From: Comamonas odontotermitis
GTDB taxonomy: Bacteria; Pseudomonadota; Gammaproteobacteria; Burkholderiales; Burkholderiaceae_C
Direction of reading: 5' to 3'
Assembly (NCBI RefSeq): GCF_020080045.1
Contig: NZ_CP083451.1
Location: 2,604,001 to 2,668,000 of the forward strand
DNA: 64,000 bases
Shown here: positions 7,168 through 15,438 of the stretch, in pieces
Layout: every line of letters starts with the position of its first letter
Position numbering within the stretch: position 1 is the stretch's first letter
Made by a program: the position numbers and the translations under genes
The notes under the pieces: model-generated
The model's database searches: none
The model's input: the letters and a program-made list of their open reading frames with translations, nothing else
Told to the model about the DNA's origin: nothing

Positions 7168-7914
7168 CCTGCCGCAGCATCTCCGTCTATTACACACCGC
7201 AAAAACGGCCTGTATCGCTCTGTGAGAAGTTTTCACACATGACAGTCACAACAACATTCCGACACTGAAAAAACGCCGCCACGGCCCATACAGCAGGGAT
7301 TTTGGACGCTTTCGCAGGCCGTAAGAGGCCTTATGTCGATTTTGGCCCTGCCCTTCCCTTTTTGGTGCCTGATCGTCTTTTTGCCGGTTTCAACGGCTCG
7401 ACCAGGTGCTGCGACCGGTGGGTAATCCACGGAACTAGCCGCGTCGGCGACGGCAGGCCCGCCCTACTTTTTTGGTGCCCAACGGCCGTAGGCCGACCAA
7501 GAGCAGCAAGCTAGGAGCTGCGCCATCAAGGCGCGGCACTTAGCGCGCATGCTGGAGATTCTTAGAGAATCTTAGATGGAATTTGCGAACGGCCCGCAAA
7601 CGCCCGCCGTTGCTGGGTTTTCAGAAACCGGCCGGGCGCCGTTAAACAGGGGGTGGGGTGCCGTTAAACAGGGGGGAGCGGCGTTACGGTCGGATGCCTT
7701 GGGTCGCCCGTTTCTCCTTTGCCCTTAGCGTACTCGTCCAGCCTCCAACCCACGGCAGCAAGCTCGGCCAGCGCCTTGGGGCGGAGCGAACGCCTTTCAT
7801 GAGGGAGGGGAGCTGCCGCGAAGCGGTGGGAACCCCGCAAGGGGCCACGCTTTTGGATCGTGGCGCGATTTCGCACGAATAGGAGTTCCGAACTAACGGA
7901 TGGGGGCCATCGAC
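7168..7914. other. long non-coding stretch preceding oriV
   Basis: No convincing gene was found; short frames on both strands overlap each other and lack ribosome-binding sites. It contains two TTTTTGGTGCC boxes (about 7360 and 7467), a short ATTCTTAGAGAAT hairpin near 7558, and the GTTAAACAGGGGG direct repeats described separately. A regulatory RNA or replication accessory sites are possible, but nothing here proves either. Confidence 0.4.
7638..7676 (+). repeat. paired GCCGTTAAACAGGGGG direct repeats
   Basis: GCCGTTAAACAGGGGG occurs at 7638-7653 and again at 7660-7675, a 22-base period that matches the 21-22-base period of the oriV iterons further on. The motif is different from the RepA iteron. 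A second iteron class or a regulator site is possible. Confidence 0.45.
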
Positions 7915-8134
7915 TTATGCACAGGCAAAAGGGTTTTAAACAGTTTTATATATAGTTTTAAAAGATTTAGCGTAAAAAGAAGGAAATTTAATCTTTTAAT
8001 TCAATGGATTACGCGCGATGCCGGTTCCTAATAGACGGATACCGGTTCCTAATAGACGGCGAAACGGTTCCTAATAGACGGTTTCAGGTTCCTAATAGAC
8101 ACTCTATCCACAGCGTGGCGGGTTGTTCCCACTT

Positions 8135-8155
8135 TGTCCGCCAACTGTCCGTCAA
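8135..8155 (-). promoter_or_regulatory. paired TTGACGGACA operator-like motif in oriV
   Basis: Read on the minus strand, TTGACGGACA (8155-8146) and TTGGCGGACA (8144-8135) repeat at 11 bases. This nearly duplicates the pair upstream of trbJ (4035-4055), with 19 of 21 bases identical over the whole unit. It sits between the iteron cluster and the repA stop. Confidence 0.5.
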
Positions 8156-8162
8156 TCAAAAT

Positions 8163-8190
8163 GAAAAAAGCCCGCAACGGGGCTCTTTTG
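8163..8190. terminator. bidirectional terminator behind repA
   Basis: AAAAAAGCCC-GCAACG-GGGCTCTTTT forms a short stem with A and T runs on either side, so it could act in both directions. It lies 20 bases beyond the repA stop on the minus strand. Confidence 0.6.
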
Positions 8191-8209
8191 CGATCTCACT
8201 CACCGTCTA

Positions 8210-9268
8210 TTAGGAACCGCCCAGCGGTTCCGACGAGGAATTGCGGTGCCTCATGACCAGTAGAGGGCCATCCTTCCCCGCTTCTTCGCACAAGGCATAT
8301 TCAGGCAGGTCATCGGCTTTGATGATCCCGCGAAGGAAGAAACAGAATTTTTTGAACGAGCCACCGCTTCCACTGCGTTCGTAAAGGGTCTTGAAAGCCC
8401 ATTTAGCGCTATCCCTGCCTGCGGCACGGCGAGCCAGTCGGTAGATAAAGCGTCCTATGCCCGGCTCGATCAGAAAGTAGTCCCGGTGTACTGTAAGTAC
8501 CTCCGGCCGCTTGCCCTCGGTGACTTCTCGATAAATCCACTCCGGGGCTTCAATCTCGACAGAACTTATCTTCTTGGTGTCCGTGCGTGACAGAACACGA
8601 TAGCGCGCGATCAGCCCCTCGGCTTCGGTTGTCCGGAACTTGCCGCTTTCGCGCACTGTCTTGATGGTAGTACCCCGCAACCGATCTAGCGCGGCTTCCA
8701 CTCCCTTAACCTGACTACTACCGTTACCACGTCGGGCAAATCTGAGGATGTCGCTAACATGCAGCCGAAACACTCTCCCCGGCTTGCCACCCTTTCCTTC
8801 TCGATAGCGGTTCATAGCTTCGGTCAAGTGAGACACCATCATCAGCACAATGTCGTAGTCCCAAATGGAGGCCATTCCGTGCGCTCCTGCGGACACTTCC
8901 ACGTATCCATCCGGCAGGTCGTAGCGGATCAGTTCTCCGGCTCGCTTGTCCTTCTTGGATAAACGGAACACGGCCACATCCATGACGCTGCGATTGTCGC
9001 GGCCGCCCACGTCATAAAGGCTGGGCGCAAAAAAATCTGGCTGAGCGTCGCCTTGTGGAGGCTTGCGGACAAGTGACAACGCTTTGTCCCGCTCTTTTGC
9101 CCTTTCCATCTGTTCATGCACGGTCGAGACGTTAGACGGTCTACCGCGTTCAGCAGCCGGAGTTCGGTCACTGTTCCGCTTCCTGATATTTTCAAGGCGT
9201 TCCAGTAGCCCGCCAGAGTCGCCTATTACCGCGCCTATGGGCTTAAGACCGCTGTTTCGGCTACTCAT
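8210..9268 (-). CDS. repA: replication initiator RepA (RPA family)
   Basis: This 352-residue protein resembles the RPA-family initiators of IncW-type plasmids: a charged N-terminal 90 residues, then FFAPSLYDVGGRDNRSVMDVAVFRLSK, IRYDLPDGYVEV, MASIWDYDIVLMMVSHL and the C-terminal winged-helix region RDYFLIEPGIGRFIYRLARRAAG. It should bind the iterons just beyond its own stop codon and recruit host replication proteins. The ribosome-binding site is weak. It lies 80 bases downstream of alpA on the same strand and may be read from the alpA promoter. Confidence 0.85.
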   Translation of the reverse strand: MSSRNSGLKPIGAVIGDSGGLLERLENIRKRNSDRTPAAERGRPSNVSTVHEQMERAKERDKALSLVRKPPQGDAQPDFFAPSLYDVGGRDNRSVMDVAVFRLSKKDKRAGELIRYDLPDGYVEVSAGAHGMASIWDYDIVLMMVSHLTEAMNRYREGKGGKPGRVFRLHVSDILRFARRGNGSSQVKGVEAALDRLRGTTIKTVRESGKFRTTEAEGLIARYRVLSRTDTKKISSVEIEAPEWIYREVTEGKRPEVLTVHRDYFLIEPGIGRFIYRLARRAAGRDSAKWAFKTLYERSGSGGSFKKFCFFLRGIIKADDLPEYALCEEAGKDGPLLVMRHRNSSSEPLGGS

Positions 9269-9348
9269 GCACGGCCCAACCGGAGCTGTATTAAGCCCAG
9301 TACAAGCGGTCTACTCGTAAATGTCGCCTGCAAGTTGGCCGCCACAAT

Positions 9349-9579
9349 TCAGGCCCCCATTCCGGGACGAGGGGCCGGGCTGGAATGTTTGCACGCATCA
9401 ATCCATGCCTCGACCTCCGCCAAATCCCACACGACCTTGCGGCTACTGAGCGCAATGCGCTGAGGAAATTTCCCCTGCTTTTCAAAGTTGTAGATCGTGC
9501 GCTCGCACAGCGGAATCATCTCCAGCAGCTGCTTTTTGCTAATGAGAACTTTACTTGCTCTCCTTAATTCTTTTTCCAC
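9349..9579 (-). CDS. alpA: AlpA-family excision/transcription regulator
   Basis: This 76-residue winged-helix protein has the AlpA/MerR-like pattern ISKKQLLEMIPLCERTIYNF then KFPQRIALSSRKVVWDLAEVEAWI, as in regulators and directionality factors of integrative elements. It starts at GTG (9579), with GAGG at good spacing; the leader matches that of trbJ almost base for base. It lies between int and repA, all on the minus strand. It probably controls excision and may regulate the shared operator motif; both are inferences. Confidence 0.8.
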   Translation of the reverse strand: MEKELRRASKVLISKKQLLEMIPLCERTIYNFEKQGKFPQRIALSSRKVVWDLAEVEAWIDACKHSSPAPRPGMGA

Positions 9580-9713
9580 ACCGAATACCTCGTTTTGTCA
9601 TCATCCGAGGTTTAATTATTGCTACACAATTCCGGAAAACTCCAGCATCTACGATGATATTTTTTCAATTAAATCAATCACTTAGTGTCCGTAAATTCAA
9701 CGTTTGACGGACA
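9580..9713 (-). promoter_or_regulatory. alpA-repA promoter region with shared leader and operator
   Basis: On the minus strand the leader AAACCTCGGATGATGACA then AAACGAGGTATTCGGT (9612-9580) matches that of trbJ. Further upstream are TTTACGGACA (9695-9686) and an inverted TTTGACGGACA on the plus strand at 9703-9713. TTTACGGACA begins 116 bases before the start codon here and 115 before trbJ. The two promoters therefore look like copies of one regulatory unit. Confidence 0.6.
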
Positions 9714-9778
9714 ATCTTGATAACGCAAACCGCTGTTTTAATTAGGTTTGCAATAGGCACTTAAACCCAATTTATCGC

Positions 9779-9828
9779 GTCCGGAAATTCATCGTTTTTC
9801 GGACAAAAAAAAGCCCACCGAAGTGGGC
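9779..9828 (-). terminator. int terminator plus inverted GTCCGG pair (copy 2)
   Basis: Read on the minus strand, GCCCAC-TTCG-GTGGGC then eight T residues (9828-9804) terminates int. It continues into GTCCGAAAAACG and CCGGAC (9804-9779). The block is a near copy, inverted, of 3920-3963. The two copies enclose the trb-oriV-repA-alpA core. Confidence 0.7.
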
Positions 9829-9863
9829 ATTTCGCTACAGAATGCAGGTCTCTAGGCTCCGAA

Positions 9864-11072
9864 TCAGTCCTTGAGGCGGGTCTTCCTGATTGTCCACTCG
9901 TCGATCATGTCGGCCCAATCTTGGAGCATCGCCCGGCGCTGATCGCGGTACTCGGCCTTGTTGTAGATGGCACGAACGCCCTTCTGTTCGTGCGCAAGGC
10001 ACTTCTCGATCCAGTCGGTGTTATAGCCCGCCTCATGCAACAGCGTGCTGGCTGTGCGCCGCAAGTCGTGCGGTCCAAACTTGCCAAGTGACTGCCCTTC
10101 CTTCTGGGCCAGCCGATAGGTAAGGGTAAGCACCTGATTGAGCGTTGCGCTGCTCATCGGCAAGTCTGAGTCATAACGTGATGGCAGAATGTATTCCGAA
10201 CCGCCGGCGAAGGTCTTCAGCGCGATGAAAATATCCAGCGCCTGCCTCGACAGGAACACCAAATGGGGATTGCGGCGCTTCATCCGCTCCTTGGGGATTG
10301 TCCAGAGCGCGTCGGTGAAATTGATTTCGTTCCACGTTGCGTTGGTCAGTTCGCTTTTGCGAACCATCGTTAGCAACAGCAGCTTGGCAGCCGCTCGAAT
10401 TGAAGGTGTGGTGCCGATACGCTCCATGTACTGGTACATCAAGCCAATTTCCTCGGGCGTCAGTGCTCGATCTCGCGGCTCAAACTTGGCGATAGTTGAC
10501 GGGCGCACCAAATCGGCCGGGTTCTCAACCTTCTGTCCGCGTTCGATAGCCCAGCGGAAGACCTGCATCATAATTTCGCGGCAAAGCACGGCCGTTGATG
10601 GCCTGCCTTGTTCCACGATGGCATCAGTCAGCGCCCGCAAGTCCTCGTGGGTAATTTCTATCAGTTTCCTGTTGCTGAATTTCGGCTTTAGCTCTCGCTC
10701 GTATGTTCCACGGCGCATGTCGCGGGTGGAATCTGCCATTTGATAGCCGCGCAACCACTTCTCGGCCCACGCGCCGAATGTCTCAGCATCCTTGACGCGG
10801 GCTTTGTCCCGCGCTTTCTCCTTGGCTGGAGATTTCCCTGCGGCGATCATCTTCTTGGCTTCGCCCAGCCGTTCGCGAGCTTCCGCTAGCGTGATCCCTC
10901 CGACACCATAGCGGCCGAAGGTGATGGTCTCTTGCCTGCCGTGGATCGAGTAGTTGTAGCGGAACGAAATCGAACCCGCAGGGGTGATGGCCACGTAGAG
11001 GCCGTCACGGTCATTCACTTTGTACAGCTTGTCCTTTGGCTTGAGGTTGCGCAGCTTGGTATCAGTCAGCAT
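9864..11072 (-). CDS. int: P4-type tyrosine integrase of the guaA island
   Basis: This site-specific recombinase integrates and excises the island at guaA. It has the N-terminal DUF4102-like domain (LTDTKLRNLKPKDKLYKVND, GLYVAITPAGSISFRYNY), a core-binding SAM-like domain, and the catalytic domain with Arg in MVRKSEL, Lys in ERMKRRNPH, HDLRRTAST and the tyrosine in GVRAIYNKAEY. I chose the start at Met 11072 (MLTDTKLRNL...), the usual start for the family; an upstream ATG at 11120 would add 16 residues. It lies beside the intact guaA end, as expected. Confidence 0.92.
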   Translation of the reverse strand: MLTDTKLRNLKPKDKLYKVNDRDGLYVAITPAGSISFRYNYSIHGRQETITFGRYGVGGITLAEARERLGEAKKMIAAGKSPAKEKARDKARVKDAETFGAWAEKWLRGYQMADSTRDMRRGTYERELKPKFSNRKLIEITHEDLRALTDAIVEQGRPSTAVLCREIMMQVFRWAIERGQKVENPADLVRPSTIAKFEPRDRALTPEEIGLMYQYMERIGTTPSIRAAAKLLLLTMVRKSELTNATWNEINFTDALWTIPKERMKRRNPHLVFLSRQALDIFIALKTFAGGSEYILPSRYDSDLPMSSATLNQVLTLTYRLAQKEGQSLGKFGPHDLRRTASTLLHEAGYNTDWIEKCLAHEQKGVRAIYNKAEYRDQRRAMLQDWADMIDEWTIRKTRLKD

Positions 11073-11094
11073 GGTCGGGTTGGGTTTCCTCTCA

Positions 11095-11245
11095 AAAATA
11101 CCATGCTCAAAAAGCCCCACAAATCCTCAAAAAACTTCTTTAAGGACAATGCGTTACCTAAATTCGATACCATGAACACCCCATCAGAGGCGGCATGGTA
11201 TCGAGCGCCGAACATGGCATCAGGTTCAAATCGTACCATCTACCA
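11095..11245. repeat. TACCATG repeats between int and attR (arm-type sites?)
   Basis: ATACCATG occurs near 11097, again inside CGATACCATG (11165-11174) and inverted as CATGGTATCG (11194-11203), forming a 10-bp perfect inverted repeat. More partial copies (TACCATC, TACCATG) lie at 11234-11247. Repeated short sites between an integrase gene and the core att site are the usual layout of integrase arm sites, though an int autoregulatory operator is also possible. Confidence 0.5.
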
Positions 11246-11310
11246 TGCCATAGAAACGGTGTGCTTGGCGATGCGAAAATTTGCCAGACAGTGCTACGCC
11301 AAGAACGAAA

Positions 11311-11332
11311 AAAGCCCGCAATTACGCGGGCT
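11311..11332 (-). terminator. terminator downstream of guaA, inside the island
   Basis: On the minus strand AGCCCGC-GTAATT-GCGGGCT then six T residues forms a terminator 49 bases after the guaA stop. It lies on the island side of the att repeat, so the island appears to supply the terminator guaA now uses. Confidence 0.75.
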
Positions 11333-11380
11333 TAGGGGTGTTTTAATGCTTCTTGGTGCCAGTCTGTGCCGGACGCGGGA

Positions 11381-11395
11381 TCACTCCCACTCAAT
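11381..11395. repeat. attR: att repeat at 3' end of guaA
   Basis: This copy of TCACTCCCACTCAAT encodes the last residues and stop of GuaA (ATTGAGTGGGAGTGA on the minus strand). It is identical to 127-141. Because the repeat restores the coding end, guaA stays intact after integration. Confidence 0.85.
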
Positions 11396-12997
11396 GGTCG
11401 CAGGCGGCTTGCTCGATACGTCGTAGGTCACGCGGTTGATACCGCGCACTTCGTTGATGATGCGGTTGGACACGCGCTTGAGCAAGCCGTAAGGCAGTTC
11501 GGCCCAGTCGGCGGTCATGAAATCGCTGGTCTGCACGGCGCGCAGGGCCACCACGTAGTCGTAGGTGCGGCCATCGCCCATCACGCCCACGCTCTTGACA
11601 GGCAGGAAGACGGTGAAAGCCTGACTGGTCAGGTCGTACCAGCTCTTGCCGCTTTTTTCGTCGATCCAGTTGTTCAGCTCTTCGATGAAGATGGCATCGG
11701 CGCGGCGCAGCAGGTCGGCGTACTCCTTCTTCACTTCACCCAGAATGCGCACGCCCAGGCCAGGGCCGGGGAACGGGTGGCGATACACCATGCCACGGGG
11801 CAGGCCCAGGGCTACGCCCAGTTCGCGCACTTCATCCTTGAACAAATCGCGCAGCGGCTCCAGCAGTTTCAGGCCCAGCTGCTCCGGCAGGCCACCCACA
11901 TTGTGGTGGCTCTTGATGGTGGCGGCCTTCTTGCTCTTGGCGCCGCCCGACTCGATCACATCGGGGTAGATGGTGCCCTGCGCCAGGAAGGTGGCGCCCT
12001 TGCTGCCAGCTGTGGCAGCCTTGAGCTTGGCGGCCTCGGACTTGAACACATCCACAAAGAGGCGACCGATGATTTTGCGCTTTTGCTCGGGATCGGTCAC
12101 GCCGGCCAGCTCGCCCAGGAACAGCTCGGACGCATCGACCCGCACCACCTTGGCGTGCAGCTTGCCCTCGAACATCTCCATGACCATGTCGCCCTCGTTC
12201 AGGCGCAGCAGGCCGTGATCGACGAACACACAGGTCAGCTGGTCGCCGATGGCGCGGTGAATCAAGGCAGCGGCCACGGAAGAATCCACGCCGCCAGACA
12301 AGCCCAGAATCACCTCTTCATCGCCGACCTGCTCGCGGATCTTGGCAACAGCCTCTTCGATGTAATCACCCATGATCCAGTCGGCCTGGGTGCCGCAGAT
12401 GTCGAGCACGAAGCGGTTGAGCAGCGCCTGGCCTTGCACGGTGTGCGTGACCTCCGGGTGGAACTGCACGGCGTAGTAGCGGCGCGCTTCGTCGGCCATG
12501 CCCGCGATAGGGCAGGACGGCGTGGAGGCCATGATCTTGAAGCCTGGGGGCAGCTCGGTGACCTTGTCACCGTGGCTCATCCAGACCTTGAGCATGCCGT
12601 GGCCTTCGGGCGTCGTGAAATCCTCGATGCCCTTGAGCAGTTCGGTGTGGCCGTGGGCGCGGACCTCCGCGTAGCCGAATTCGCGGCTGTTGGAGCCTTC
12701 GACCTTGCCGCCCAACTGGGTGGCCATGGTCTGCATGCCGTAGCAGATGCCCAATACCGGCAGACCCAACTCGAACACCGCGTCAGGGGCGCGGTCGTCC
12801 ACTTCGTAGACGCTGGCATGGCTGCCCGAAAGGATCACGCCCTTGAGCTTGCCGTCTGCGGCAAATTCGCGCACCCATTCGCTGCTGACGTCGCAGGGAT
12901 GGACTTCGCAATACACATGGGCCTCCCGCACGCGGCGAGCGATCAGCTGGGTGACCTGGGAGCCAAAATCGAGGATGAGGATCTTGTCGTGTTGCAT
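11381..12997 (-). CDS. guaA: GMP synthase (glutamine-hydrolysing)
   Basis: GuaA converts XMP to GMP with glutamine and ATP in the cytosol, the last step of guanine nucleotide synthesis. The 538-residue protein has the class I amidotransferase nucleophile Cys85 in GICYGMQ and FHPEV, the PP-loop GLSGGVDSS near residue 233, and the conserved C-terminal PATIEWE. Length is normal. Its 3' end is the island's attachment site. guaB lies upstream on the same strand, separated by vapBC. Confidence 0.97.
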   Translation of the reverse strand: MQHDKILILDFGSQVTQLIARRVREAHVYCEVHPCDVSSEWVREFAADGKLKGVILSGSHASVYEVDDRAPDAVFELGLPVLGICYGMQTMATQLGGKVEGSNSREFGYAEVRAHGHTELLKGIEDFTTPEGHGMLKVWMSHGDKVTELPPGFKIMASTPSCPIAGMADEARRYYAVQFHPEVTHTVQGQALLNRFVLDICGTQADWIMGDYIEEAVAKIREQVGDEEVILGLSGGVDSSVAAALIHRAIGDQLTCVFVDHGLLRLNEGDMVMEMFEGKLHAKVVRVDASELFLGELAGVTDPEQKRKIIGRLFVDVFKSEAAKLKAATAGSKGATFLAQGTIYPDVIESGGAKSKKAATIKSHHNVGGLPEQLGLKLLEPLRDLFKDEVRELGVALGLPRGMVYRHPFPGPGLGVRILGEVKKEYADLLRRADAIFIEELNNWIDEKSGKSWYDLTSQAFTVFLPVKSVGVMGDGRTYDYVVALRAVQTSDFMTADWAELPYGLLKRVSNRIINEVRGINRVTYDVSSKPPATIEWE

Positions 12998-13029
12998 GGT
13001 GTTCAGGGGCTAGGGTGACAGAAAGGGAA

Positions 13030-13470
13030 TCAGAAATCTTCGGGCGCCAGCAGTGCAATGCCGCGCTTTTTTGCAGCAGCCTGCTGGGCTTGGTCAAAAG
13101 TGGCCAGCGGCAGGCGCAACGATTGCGCCAGCCACAGATAGGCGGCATCGTAAACAGGCAATCCGGTATCCAGCGCCACATCGAGCACGGCCTTGTGCTG
13201 CGCGGGAGCGAGATCGTGCAACTCCACGCGGTGGCGTATGGCCTCCAGCACGCTCCACAGGCCTTCAACGCTGGTGGTGGGGATGCGGCCGTTGTTCACT
13301 CCCGATGCGATCAGGTTTCCGCACTCCCATTGCCAGAGGTTGGGGGCCTGCGGATCAACTTCGTCGCGGCGGATACGGGTGTAGAGGCGCTGGGTATGCG
13401 GGCTGGCGTTGTCGGGCAACAACCAGGCGGCGGTGACTGTGGCGTCCAGAATGAAGGCCGTTGCGCTCAT
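13030..13470 (-). CDS. vapC: PIN-domain toxin VapC
   Basis: This 146-residue PIN-domain ribonuclease retains all four acidic positions: Asp9 (ILDATV), Glu49 (WECGN), Asp108 (PVYDAAYLWLA) and Asp126 (ATFDQA). Its start overlaps the end of the antitoxin gene by four bases (13467-13470). PIN toxins of this type cleave tRNA or rRNA and are held inactive by their partner. It ends 32 bases before guaA on the same strand. Confidence 0.88.
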   Translation of the reverse strand: MSATAFILDATVTAAWLLPDNASPHTQRLYTRIRRDEVDPQAPNLWQWECGNLIASGVNNGRIPTTSVEGLWSVLEAIRHRVELHDLAPAQHKAVLDVALDTGLPVYDAAYLWLAQSLRLPLATFDQAQQAAAKKRGIALLAPEDF

Positions 13471-13727
13471 GCCTGGCTCCTGCCTGTCTGGCGCATGGCT
13501 GCTACACCATTCGCAGCATCTGGCGCGCGAACAGTCTGCTGCAGCGCGTGAATCTGCTGCAATTCCCGGGCAATCTGCTCATCGGTGATCACGGGCTTGC
13601 GGCGCACCGGCAGCATGCGCACGACTTCCTTGCCGTGCCGTGTGATGCGCACTTCCTCGCCCTGCTCCACCGCCTCGATCAGAGCGGAGAAGCGGGTCTT
13701 GGCTTCGTAGATACCAACAGATTGCAT
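13467..13727 (-). CDS. vapB: Phd/YefM-type antitoxin VapB
   Basis: This 86-residue antitoxin begins SVGIYEAKTRFSALIEAVEQGEEVRITRHGKEVVRMLPV, the standard Phd/YefM DNA-binding fold, with an extended C-terminal part that should wrap the toxin. It is first in the vapBC pair. A long inverted repeat starts 15 bases upstream of its start and is the obvious autoregulatory operator. Confidence 0.88.
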   Translation of the reverse strand: MQSVGIYEAKTRFSALIEAVEQGEEVRITRHGKEVVRMLPVRRKPVITDEQIARELQQIHALQQTVRAPDAANGVAAMRQTGRSQA

Positions 13728-13741
13728 GGGCTGAAAATAAA

Positions 13742-13805
13742 AAAATCTGGCCTGAAATTGAATTCAGACCAGATTTTATCACAAAGACCAGAATTTGGGA
13801 TTCTG
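13742..13805. promoter_or_regulatory. vapBC operator: nested inverted repeats
   Basis: Arms AAAATCTGG-c-CTGAA (13742-13756) and TTCAG-a-CCAGATTTT (13763-13777) pair at 14 of 15 positions around a 6-base centre. A second, shorter palindrome CAGAAT/ATTCTG (13789-13805) carries the same ACCAGA half-site. This arrangement immediately upstream of an antitoxin gene is typical of conditional-cooperativity operators. Confidence 0.7.
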
Positions 13806-13821
13806 ATCAGATTAGCGCTGT

Positions 13822-15297
13822 TTAGTCAGCCCGGTAGTTCGGCGCTTCCTTGGTGATCTGCACGTCGTGCACGTGCGATTCACGGATACCGGCAGCAGTG
13901 ATTTCAACGAACTCGGCCTTGTTGTTCATCTCTTCGATGGTGTTGCAGCCGCAGTAACCCATGGCCGCTCGCACGCCGCCTGCCATCTGGTAGACGATGG
14001 AGACCATCGAACCCTTGTAGGGAACGCGGCCTTCAATGCCTTCTGGCACCAGCTTGTCGGCATTGGGGTTGCCCGTGGAGGATTCCTGGAAGTAGCGGTC
14101 TGCCGAGCCTTGCTGCATGGCGCCGATGGAGCCCATGCCACGGTAGCTCTTGTACGAGCGGCCCTGGAACAGAATGACTTCGCCCGGCGCCTCTTCGGTA
14201 CCGGCGAACATGCCGCCCATCATCACCGACGATGCGCCAGCGGCGAGCGCCTTGGCAATGTCGCCCGAGAAGCGGATGCCGCCATCGGCGATCAGCGGCA
14301 CACCCGTGCCGGCCAAAGCCTTGGCCACGCTGTCGATGGCCATGATCTGTGGCACGCCCACACCTGCCACGATACGCGTGGTGCAGATCGAGCCAGGGCC
14401 GATACCGACCTTGACCGCATCGGCGCCTGCCTCAGCCAGCGCCAGCGCAGCAGCGCCGGTGGCGATGTTGCCACCCACCACATCGATATGTGGATAGTTC
14501 TGCTTGACCCAGCGCACGCGGTCGATCACGCCCTTGCTGTGGCCATGGGCTGTATCCACGATGATGGCATCGACACCGGCCTTGGCCAGCAGTTCGACAC
14601 GCTCCTCGGTACCGGCACCCACACCAACGGCAGCGCCCACGCGCAGCGAACCTGCACGGTCTCGCGCGGCATTCGGGAACGTGGTCTGCTTGGTGATGTC
14701 CTTGACGGTAATCAAGCCCTTGAGCTCGAATGCGTCATTGACGACCAGGATGCGTTCGAGCTTGTGCTTGTTGAGCAAAGCCTTGGCCGCTGCAGGCGTG
14801 GTGTCATCCTTTTCATTGACGGTGATCAAACGCTCGCGCGGCGTCATGATGTCACGCACCTTGACGTCGTAGCGGGTTTCAAAGCGCAGATCGCGGCTGG
14901 TCACAATGCCAACCACCTTGCCGCCGTCGCACACCGGAAAGCCCGAGATACCCAGGTTTTCCGACAGCTCCAGCACCTGAAGCACGGTGTGCTCAGGGGT
15001 GATCACGACAGGATCGTGCACCACGCCAGATTCATGGCGCTTGACCTTGGATACTTCGACGGCCTGCTGTTCGGCTGTCATGTTCTTGTGAACAATCCCG
15101 ATACCGCCTTCCTGGGCGATGGCAATCGCCAGGCGCGCTTCCGTCACCGTATCCATGGCGGCAGACACCAGGGGCAGGTTCAGCGTGATATTGCGGGAGA
15201 ATTTGGTAGAGAGAGAGGTGTCCTTGGGCAGGACTTGGGAGTATGCGGGCACCAGCAACACATCGTCGAAGGTGAGCGCTTTTCCGATCAGGCGCAT
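13822..15297 (-). CDS. guaB: IMP dehydrogenase
   Basis: GuaB oxidises IMP to XMP with NAD+, the committed step to GMP. The 491-residue protein has the TIM barrel split by a CBS pair (about residues 95-205, including [12 protein letters not shown] and [11 protein letters not shown]), the catalytic cysteine in [11 protein letters not shown] near residue 303, and the flap [17 protein letters not shown]. Length is normal for bacterial enzymes. It would normally be followed directly by guaA; here vapBC intervenes. Confidence 0.96.
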   Translation of the reverse strand: MRLIGKALTFDDVLLVPAYSQVLPKDTSLSTKFSRNITLNLPLVSAAMDTVTEARLAIAIAQEGGIGIVHKNMTAEQQAVEVSKVKRHESGVVHDPVVITPEHTVLQVLELSENLGISGFPVCDGGKVVGIVTSRDLRFETRYDVKVRDIMTPRERLITVNEKDDTTPAAAKALLNKHKLERILVVNDAFELKGLITVKDITKQTTFPNAARDRAGSLRVGAAVGVGAGTEERVELLAKAGVDAIIVDTAHGHSKGVIDRVRWVKQNYPHIDVVGGNIATGAAALALAEAGADAVKVGIGPGSICTTRIVAGVGVPQIMAIDSVAKALAGTGVPLIADGGIRFSGDIAKALAAGASSVMMGGMFAGTEEAPGEVILFQGRSYKSYRGMGSIGAMQQGSADRYFQESSTGNPNADKLVPEGIEGRVPYKGSMVSIVYQMAGGVRAAMGYCGCNTIEEMNNKAEFVEITAAGIRESHVHDVQITKEAPNYRAD

Positions 15298-15438
15298 TGT
15301 GAAAGCTCCAAAAAAAGGATTCTACCGTCTTTTGCAAATGGTCTGCAGGAGGCAGAATTTTCTGCAAGGGGACACCCAGTGTTTTGCGCAACCAACAACT
15401 TGGTGCGCCATTTATAGATGGCGCGCTACACTGCTTCC

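Larger units (their letters stand above)
7915..8218. other. oriV: oriV: DnaA box, AT-rich region and RepA iterons
   Basis: TTATGCACA (7915-7923) fits the DnaA box TTATNCACA. It is followed by an AT-rich tract (7934-8003) suited to strand opening. Four iterons GGTTCCTAATAGACGG follow at 8023, 8044, 8066 and 8087 (the last ending AC), spaced 21, 22 and 21 bases. A fifth, inverted copy at 8203-8218 covers the repA stop codon. The layout is that of an iteron-controlled plasmid origin lying downstream of its initiator gene, retained inside an integrated element. Confidence 0.8.

Noticed and set aside
7658..7882. Small overlapping frames on both strands before oriV
   Set aside because: They overlap almost exactly on opposite strands, lack ribosome-binding sites and have atypical composition.
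11366..13018. Long plus-strand open frame (550 codons) opposite guaA
   Set aside because: It is antisense to a clearly conserved gene; high GC keeps the frame open and the product is rich in His, Ala and Gln with no family.
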